A DNA stretch of 9,745 bases from assembly GCA_902797585.1 (NCBI GenBank), contig CADBTK010000090.1, positions 1 to 9,745 of the forward strand, read 5' to 3'. The stretch's first letter is position 1, and every line of letters begins with the position of its first letter. The DNA is from Erysipelothrix rhusiopathiae. GTDB taxonomy: Bacteria; Bacillota_I; Bacilli_A; Erysipelotrichales; Erysipelotrichaceae. Position numbers and translations under genes: made by a program. The notes beneath the pieces are model-generated. The model did not search any database. It was not told the DNA's origin and saw only the letters and a program-made list of their open reading frames with translations. This document shows positions 6,099-9,745 of the stretch, piece after piece.

Positions 6099-6541
6099 AA
6101 GTAGTAATTCAGCGCGTAAAACACGCTTCATGTACCATAGATGGGAAATGTGTTTCTAAGATTAATCATGGTTTATGTTTGTTGGTAGGTTTTGGAATAG
6201 ACGATACACAACAAACGATTTCAAAAGTTGTTAAAAAGATACTAAATTTACGAATCTTTGAAGATGAGAATGGTAAAATGAATCTATCTGTACAAGATGT
6301 ACAAGGTGCCATTTTATCAATTTCACAATTTACGCTTTATGCTAATTGTAAAAAAGGAAACCGTCCTAGTTTTATAGATGCAGCCAAACCGAATATCTCT
6401 ATTCCATTGTATGATGCGTTCAATGAAGAGTTAAGGAAATATGGATTGGATGTACAAACGGGAGTGTTTGGTGCCGATATGAAAATTGATTTATGTAATG
6501 ATGGGCCAGTAACCATTTGTTTGGATGATAAGGAGATCTAA
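6095..6541 (+). CDS. dtd: D-aminoacyl-tRNA deacylase
   Basis: Hydrolyses D-amino acids (and glycine mischarged on tRNA-Ala) from tRNA, a proofreading step that protects translation. The N-terminal [13 protein letters not shown], the SQFTLYA motif (residues 77-83) with its conserved threonine, the KKGNRPSF segment and the cross-subunit G137-P138 in [10 protein letters not shown] identify the family. At 148 residues it is full length. The start ATG at 6095 overlaps the ispF stop by four bases (ATGA), with GGAG at 6083-6086 as ribosome binding site. An upstream in-frame ATG at 6068 lies inside ispF, and the conserved N-terminus argues against it. folD follows with a one-base gap. Confidence 0.96.
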   Translation: MKVVIQRVKHASCTIDGKCVSKINHGLCLLVGFGIDDTQQTISKVVKKILNLRIFEDENGKMNLSVQDVQGAILSISQFTLYANCKKGNRPSFIDAAKPNISIPLYDAFNEELRKYGLDVQTGVFGADMKIDLCNDGPVTICLDDKEI

Positions 6542-6542
6542 T

Positions 6543-7406
6543 ATGGAAATCATTTGGGGAAGTGAATTATCAAAAAAAGTAAAAGAAAATCTTTCTGAAA
6601 AAGTAAAAGAATTAAAAAAAGCAGGAAAACGTGTGCCAATGTTGGCGGTGATTTTAGTTGGAGATGATCCTGCTAGTCAAAGCTATGTAAAATCAAAAGC
6701 TAATGCATGTTATGAAGTAGGAATGGATAATGAAACCATTCGTATGCAATCGGATACAACTATGGAACAATTGATTGCTAAGATTGAAGAATTAAACCAT
6801 GATGATGGGGTAGATGGAATCTTAGTGCAATTGCCATTGCCAAAAGGATTGTCTCGTGAAAAAGCAATCATGGCCATCGATCCTAAAAAAGATGTGGATG
6901 GATTGCATCCTATGAATGCAGGTGCTATTTTTACTGGCCGCGATGGTTTTATTCCTTGTACACCAAAAGGAATTATTACAATGTTGGAATCAATTGGCTT
7001 GGATGACTTATCTGGAAAGCGAGCAGTCGTTTGTGGTCGTTCTATGTTAGTAGGAAAGCCTGTAGCAATGTTGTTACAAAATAAAAATGCAACGGTTACA
7101 GTGGTTCATACACGCACAAAAGACATTGAATCCATTACTTCACAAGCAGATATTTTGGTTGTGGCTGCTGGTGTTCCTAAAATGGTGAAAGCTTCTTGGG
7201 TAAAAGAAGGGGCCGTTGTGATTGATGTAGGAATTCACCGAATGGAAGATGGAAAACTTTGTGGAGATGTAGACTTTGAAGATGTTAAAGAAAAAACAAG
7301 TGCCATTACGCCAGTTCCAAAAGGTGTAGGACCAATGACTGTGTGTATGTTATTGGAAAATACATATCAAGCGTATCAATATCATGAAGGAGCTAATCAT
7401 GAATAA
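6543..7406 (+). CDS. folD: Methylenetetrahydrofolate dehydrogenase / cyclohydrolase FolD
   Basis: A bifunctional cytosolic enzyme that oxidises 5,10-methylene-THF to methenyl-THF using NADP and hydrolyses it to 10-formyl-THF, supplying purine and formyl-Met-tRNA synthesis. The catalytic Y48-x3-K52 (SYVKSKANA), QLPLPKGL, DVDGLHPMNAG, PCTPKGI, the dinucleotide-binding GRSMLVGKP and TPVPKGVGPMT near the end are all present. At 287 residues it is normal. Start at ATG 6543 with AGGAG at 6531-6535, inside the end of dtd. It uses the product of GlyA, although glyA is in another unit. Its 3' end overlaps the DUF951 gene by eight bases. Confidence 0.97.
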   Translation: MEIIWGSELSKKVKENLSEKVKELKKAGKRVPMLAVILVGDDPASQSYVKSKANACYEVGMDNETIRMQSDTTMEQLIAKIEELNHDDGVDGILVQLPLPKGLSREKAIMAIDPKKDVDGLHPMNAGAIFTGRDGFIPCTPKGIITMLESIGLDDLSGKRAVVCGRSMLVGKPVAMLLQNKNATVTVVHTRTKDIESITSQADILVVAAGVPKMVKASWVKEGAVVIDVGIHRMEDGKLCGDVDFEDVKEKTSAITPVPKGVGPMTVCMLLENTYQAYQYHEGANHE

Positions 7407-7614
7407 AATTGAATATGATTTAAATGATATTGTTGAAATGAAAAAAGAACACCCATGCGAAACAAAATCTAAACTATGGAAGATTATTCGTATGGGGGCG
7501 GATATACGAATTAAGTGTTTAGGATGTGGGAATAGTGTTTTAATGCCTCGTCAAAAATTTGAAAAGCGCTTAAAGCGAGTAGTAGAAAAAGCCGCACCAA
7601 CAGAAGGAGAATAG
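7399..7614 (+). CDS. DUF951 family protein (small, probable zinc-binding)
   Basis: A 71-residue protein of a family without established function (DUF951, YyzM-like), common in Firmicutes and often found directly before ychF, as here. The core after the N-terminal NKIEYDLNDIVEMKK is HPCE..., then W-K-I-I-R-M-G-A-D-I-R-I-K-C-L-G-C-G and MPRQKFEKRLKR. The CLGC pair plus the HPC cysteine and histidine suggest a small metal site. The usual HPCG reads HPCE here, and two residues appear to be added before the tryptophan. The start ATG at 7399 has AAGGAG at 7387-7392 and lies inside the last codons of folD. A role in nucleic-acid or ribosome binding is plausible from its basic charge and its neighbour, but this is inference. 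Confidence 0.9.
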   Translation: MNKIEYDLNDIVEMKKEHPCETKSKLWKIIRMGADIRIKCLGCGNSVLMPRQKFEKRLKRVVEKAAPTEGE

Positions 7615-7618
7615 AATT

Positions 7619-8722
7619 ATGCCATTAACTGCAGGAATTGTAGGATTACCAAACGTTGGAAAATCCACACTTTTTAATGCGATTACAAACTCTCAAGTCG
7701 AAGCGGCCAACTATCCGTTTGCGACAATAGCACCCAATGTAGGGGTAGTAGAAGTACCAGATCATCGCGTAGATCGTTTAACTCAAATCTTTAACCCAAA
7801 AAAGACGATTTATACAACATTTGAATTTACAGATATTGCTGGTCTAGTAAAAGGGGCTAGTAAAGGAGAAGGGCTAGGAAACCAATTCTTATCCAACATT
7901 CGTTTAACTGATGCGATTTGTCATGTGGTTCGTTGTTTTGAAGATGACAACATTACTCATGTGGAAAATAGTATTGATCCAATTCGTGATACAGAAATTA
8001 TTGAATTAGAATTGATGATGGCGGATTTACAAACAGTTGAAAACCGAATTAGTAAAGTGCAAAGAAAAGCAAAGAGTGCAAAAGACAAAGAAGCACAAAT
8101 GGAATTAGCAATCTTAGAAAAAGTGCAATTCGCTTTGGAACAAGAAAAACCAGTACGTTCTCTTGATTTCAATGAGGAAGAAGAATTGTTATTAAAAAAC
8201 TTCTCATTATTAACAAAAAAACCAGTCATTTATGTTGCTAATATGGATGAAATGGGAATTAGTGATCCACAATCCAATCCTTTCTTTACAGCTCTATTAG
8301 AAAAAGCAAACAAAGAAGGAGCGCAAGTGGTTCCTTTATGTGCAAAAATTGAAGAAGATTTATCAGGAATGGATGCAGAAGAAAAACAAATGTTCTTAGA
8401 AGATTTGGGTCTTCCGAACAGCGGGTTGGATTCATTGATTCAAAAAGCTTATACTGTTTTAAATTTATGTACTTTCTTGACGGCAGGAGAAGATGAATGT
8501 CGAGCTTGGACATTTACAAAAGGGATGAAAGCTCCTCAATGTGCAGGGGTTATTCATACAGATTTTGAACGAGGGTTTATTCGTGCAGAAGTTTATAGCT
8601 TTGAAGATATCGATCAATTGGAAAGTGAACAAGCTGTAAAAGAAGCTGGAAAACTTCGTTCTGAAGGAAAAGACTACGTTATGCAAGATGGAGATGTTGT
8701 TCATTTCCGTTTCAATGTATAA
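7619..8722 (+). CDS. ychF: Ribosome-binding ATPase YchF (Obg family)
   Basis: A TRAFAC-class, Obg-related P-loop protein that hydrolyses ATP rather than GTP and associates with ribosomes; in E. coli it is linked to stress responses and leaderless mRNA choice. The P-loop GLPNVGKST lies at residues 9-17, G3 is DIAGLVKGASKGEGLGNQ, and the G4 position is N208-M-D-E211, the NxxE form expected of the ATP-specific subgroup in place of NKxD. A coiled-coil insertion (about 125-165) follows. The C-terminal TGS domain includes the KGMKAPQCAGVIHTDFERGF stretch. At 367 residues it is normal. AAGGAG at 7604-7609 precedes the ATG. The M50 protease gene starts 11 bases after its stop. Confidence 0.98.
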   Translation: MPLTAGIVGLPNVGKSTLFNAITNSQVEAANYPFATIAPNVGVVEVPDHRVDRLTQIFNPKKTIYTTFEFTDIAGLVKGASKGEGLGNQFLSNIRLTDAICHVVRCFEDDNITHVENSIDPIRDTEIIELELMMADLQTVENRISKVQRKAKSAKDKEAQMELAILEKVQFALEQEKPVRSLDFNEEEELLLKNFSLLTKKPVIYVANMDEMGISDPQSNPFFTALLEKANKEGAQVVPLCAKIEEDLSGMDAEEKQMFLEDLGLPNSGLDSLIQKAYTVLNLCTFLTAGEDECRAWTFTKGMKAPQCAGVIHTDFERGFIRAEVYSFEDIDQLESEQAVKEAGKLRSEGKDYVMQDGDVVHFRFNV

Positions 8723-8733
8723 AGGAATCAGTC

Positions 8734-9351
8734 ATGACCGATTACTTATATTTAATACCAGCCATTATCCTATCTTTAAGTTTTCATGAGATGGCACATG
8801 CCTTGGTTTCTTATTGGTTTGGCGATCCAACGCCGAAACTTGAAGGGCGTTTAACATTGAATCCTATGAAACACATTGATTGGATGGGAGTTGCCTGTTT
8901 GTTGATATTTCGATTTGGATGGGCAAAGCCAGTGCCTGTTTCGACTCGTTATTATAAGGAACCAAAAACAGGAATGGTTTGGACAGCTTTTGCAGGGCCG
9001 ATGGCAAACTTTATTCTTGCCTTTTTGGCGATTGGAGTTGGAACGATTTTAATGCATATTCATTTCAATAATATTACTTATATTATTTGGCAGTTATGTA
9101 TTACAACCGCTTCAATTTCTACAGGATTAGGAGTTTTTAATTTAATTCCAATTCCTCCACTAGATGGTTCTAAAGTATTCTTTAGCTTTTTGCCAGATGA
9201 GCAATACTTTCATATTATTTCTTACAATTCCCCTGCAATGATGGCTATATTAATTGCCTTGTTGTATACAGGAATCGCAACAGGACCATTGCGCTTTGCT
9301 CAAACGCAAATCTTGAATATATTCTTTGGATTTTGGCAATTATTCTTTTAA
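8734..9351 (+). CDS. Site-2-protease-family (M50) membrane metalloprotease
   Basis: A predicted intramembrane zinc metalloprotease of the small YwhC-like subgroup of M50. The zinc motif H18-E-M-A-H22 lies in the first hydrophobic segment, and the third ligand D144 is in NLIPIPPLDGSK. Further hydrophobic segments cover roughly 48-62, 84-108, 114-138 and 165-185, giving about five to six membrane passes. At 205 residues it is the usual length for this subgroup, which lacks the PDZ domain of RseP and the CBS domains of SpoIVFB-like enzymes. Start at ATG 8734; AAAGGAA overlaps the ychF stop. It is the last gene of the ispF run. Its substrate cannot be inferred from the neighbours. Confidence 0.92.
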   Translation: MTDYLYLIPAIILSLSFHEMAHALVSYWFGDPTPKLEGRLTLNPMKHIDWMGVACLLIFRFGWAKPVPVSTRYYKEPKTGMVWTAFAGPMANFILAFLAIGVGTILMHIHFNNITYIIWQLCITTASISTGLGVFNLIPIPPLDGSKVFFSFLPDEQYFHIISYNSPAMMAILIALLYTGIATGPLRFAQTQILNIFFGFWQLFF

Positions 9352-9413
9352 GCAAAGAAAATTAATGCCATTTAGTTTCAAAAATAATGAAAATTTTTTC
9401 AATCATGATGAAT

Positions 9414-9440
9414 AAGGCTTGAAAATAAGCCTTTCTTTTT
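9414..9440 (+). terminator. Intrinsic terminator after the M50 protease gene
   Basis: AAGGCTT (9414-9420) and AAGCCTT (9427-9433) form a 7-bp stem with a GAAAAT loop, followed by a tract of mainly T (TTTCTTTTT, to 9440). It ends the ispF operon. The 60 bases before it are AT-rich and hold a near-palindrome TGAAAATTTTTTCA (9388-9401) and ATCATGAT (9402-9409), with no recognised function. Confidence 0.8.
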
Positions 9441-9467
9441 GTATCATAATCTTAAATATTTAGGAGG
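9419..9467 (+). promoter_or_regulatory. Promoter and RBS of the lipoprotein gene, overlapping the terminator
   Basis: TTGAAA (9419-9424) and TATCAT (9442-9447) each match consensus at five of six bases and are exactly 17 bases apart. The -35 hexamer starts in the upstream arm of the terminator hairpin and runs into its loop, and the T tract is the spacer. AGGAGG at 9462-9467 lies six bases before the ATG at 9474, leaving a leader of about 20 bases. Confidence 0.72.
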
Positions 9468-9473
9468 ACTCAT

Positions 9474-9745
9474 ATGAATAGTAAGTTTTTAAAAGTTTTA
9501 GCTTCTGCTGCCATGAGTGCAACTCTTCTTGCCGGATGTGGTTCTGGTGGAGCTTCTGCAGCAAATGCTAAATTAGAAGAAGGAGACAAAGTAACAATTG
9601 GGTTGAACTTCGAGCTAACTGGAGCAGTAGCCAGCTATGGAAATGCTGAATACAACGCTGCAAAATTAGCGATTAAACAATACAATGAAAAAGAAGATAG
9701 CAAATACGAAGTTGATTTCGCGTCTCAAGACAACAAAGGAGATGC
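9474..9745 (+). CDS. ABC transporter substrate-binding lipoprotein, probable branched-chain amino acid (LivJ-like), partial
   Basis: The first 90 residues of a lipoprotein, cut by the window end. A basic N-terminus (MNSKFLK) and hydrophobic stretch lead to the lipobox LAGC with C22 as the predicted lipidated cysteine, followed by a Gly/Ser/Ala-rich tether. The mature part begins VTIGLNFELTGAVASYGNAE, then a helix NAAKLAIKQYNEK and a strand ending ...FASQDNKGDA. This is the usual start of type 1 periplasmic-binding-fold receptors for branched-chain amino acids (LivJ/BraC-like), where the Leu/Thr-Gly and Tyr-Gly turns help to bind ligand. It would sit on the outer face of the membrane and deliver substrate to Liv permease genes expected downstream. 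Ligand identity cannot be fixed from this fragment. Confidence 0.88.
   Translation, partial: MNSKFLKVLASAAMSATLLAGCGSGGASAANAKLEEGDKVTIGLNFELTGAVASYGNAEYNAAKLAIKQYNEKEDSKYEVDFASQDNKGD

Noticed and set aside
9371..9401. CodY operator before the branched-chain amino acid binding protein
   Set aside because: The best alignment to AATTTTCWGAAAATT has about six mismatches, which is expected by chance in such AT-rich DNA.

Overview
The window is AT-rich bacterial chromosome with strong AGGAGG-type ribosome binding sites, sigma-A-like promoters and compact intrinsic terminators. It fits a low-GC Gram-positive (Firmicutes). The gene set and protein flavour (YchF next to DUF951, an exported NlpC/P60 protein with a glucan/choline-binding-type repeat, a lipobox-bearing binding protein) suggest an Erysipelotrichia- or Clostridia-like anaerobe. 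That placement is inference and has not been tested by any search. Every complete gene lies on the + strand. No transposase, CRISPR array, rRNA or tRNA was seen.

Layout: (1) positions 1-143 hold the 3' tail of an unrecognised gene, followed by a terminator. (2) glyA (serine hydroxymethyltransferase) and rlmH (23S rRNA pseudouridine methyltransferase) overlap by a TTGA junction and are followed by a 60-residue unrecognised membrane protein ending in a terminator. (3) pgk-tpiA form a two-gene glycolytic unit with a good promoter and its own terminator. (4) A monocistronic exported cell-wall protein follows: signal peptide, one cell-wall-binding-type repeat, an Ala/Val/Pro/Glu linker and an NlpC/P60-like hydrolase domain. 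(5) A tightly packed six-gene run comes next: ispF, dtd, folD, a DUF951 protein, ychF and an M50-type membrane metalloprotease. (6) The last feature is the start of a lipoprotein, a probable branched-chain amino acid ABC transporter binding protein, cut by the window end.

Most of this is housekeeping. glyA and folD both serve one-carbon folate metabolism but sit in different units. rlmH, dtd and ychF all touch translation (ribosome methylation, D-aminoacyl-tRNA removal, ribosome-associated ATPase). ispF feeds isoprenoid synthesis by the non-mevalonate route. pgk and tpiA are central glycolysis, without gapA, gpm or eno beside them here.

I did not find a clear undescribed system. The points most worth a second look are: promoters whose -35 boxes lie inside the preceding gene's terminator hairpin (before ispF and before the lipoprotein gene); a ladder of mutually exclusive helices upstream of glyA; the control region and architecture of the exported NlpC/P60 protein; unusual residues in the RlmH and IspF motifs; and the small membrane protein between rlmH and pgk.
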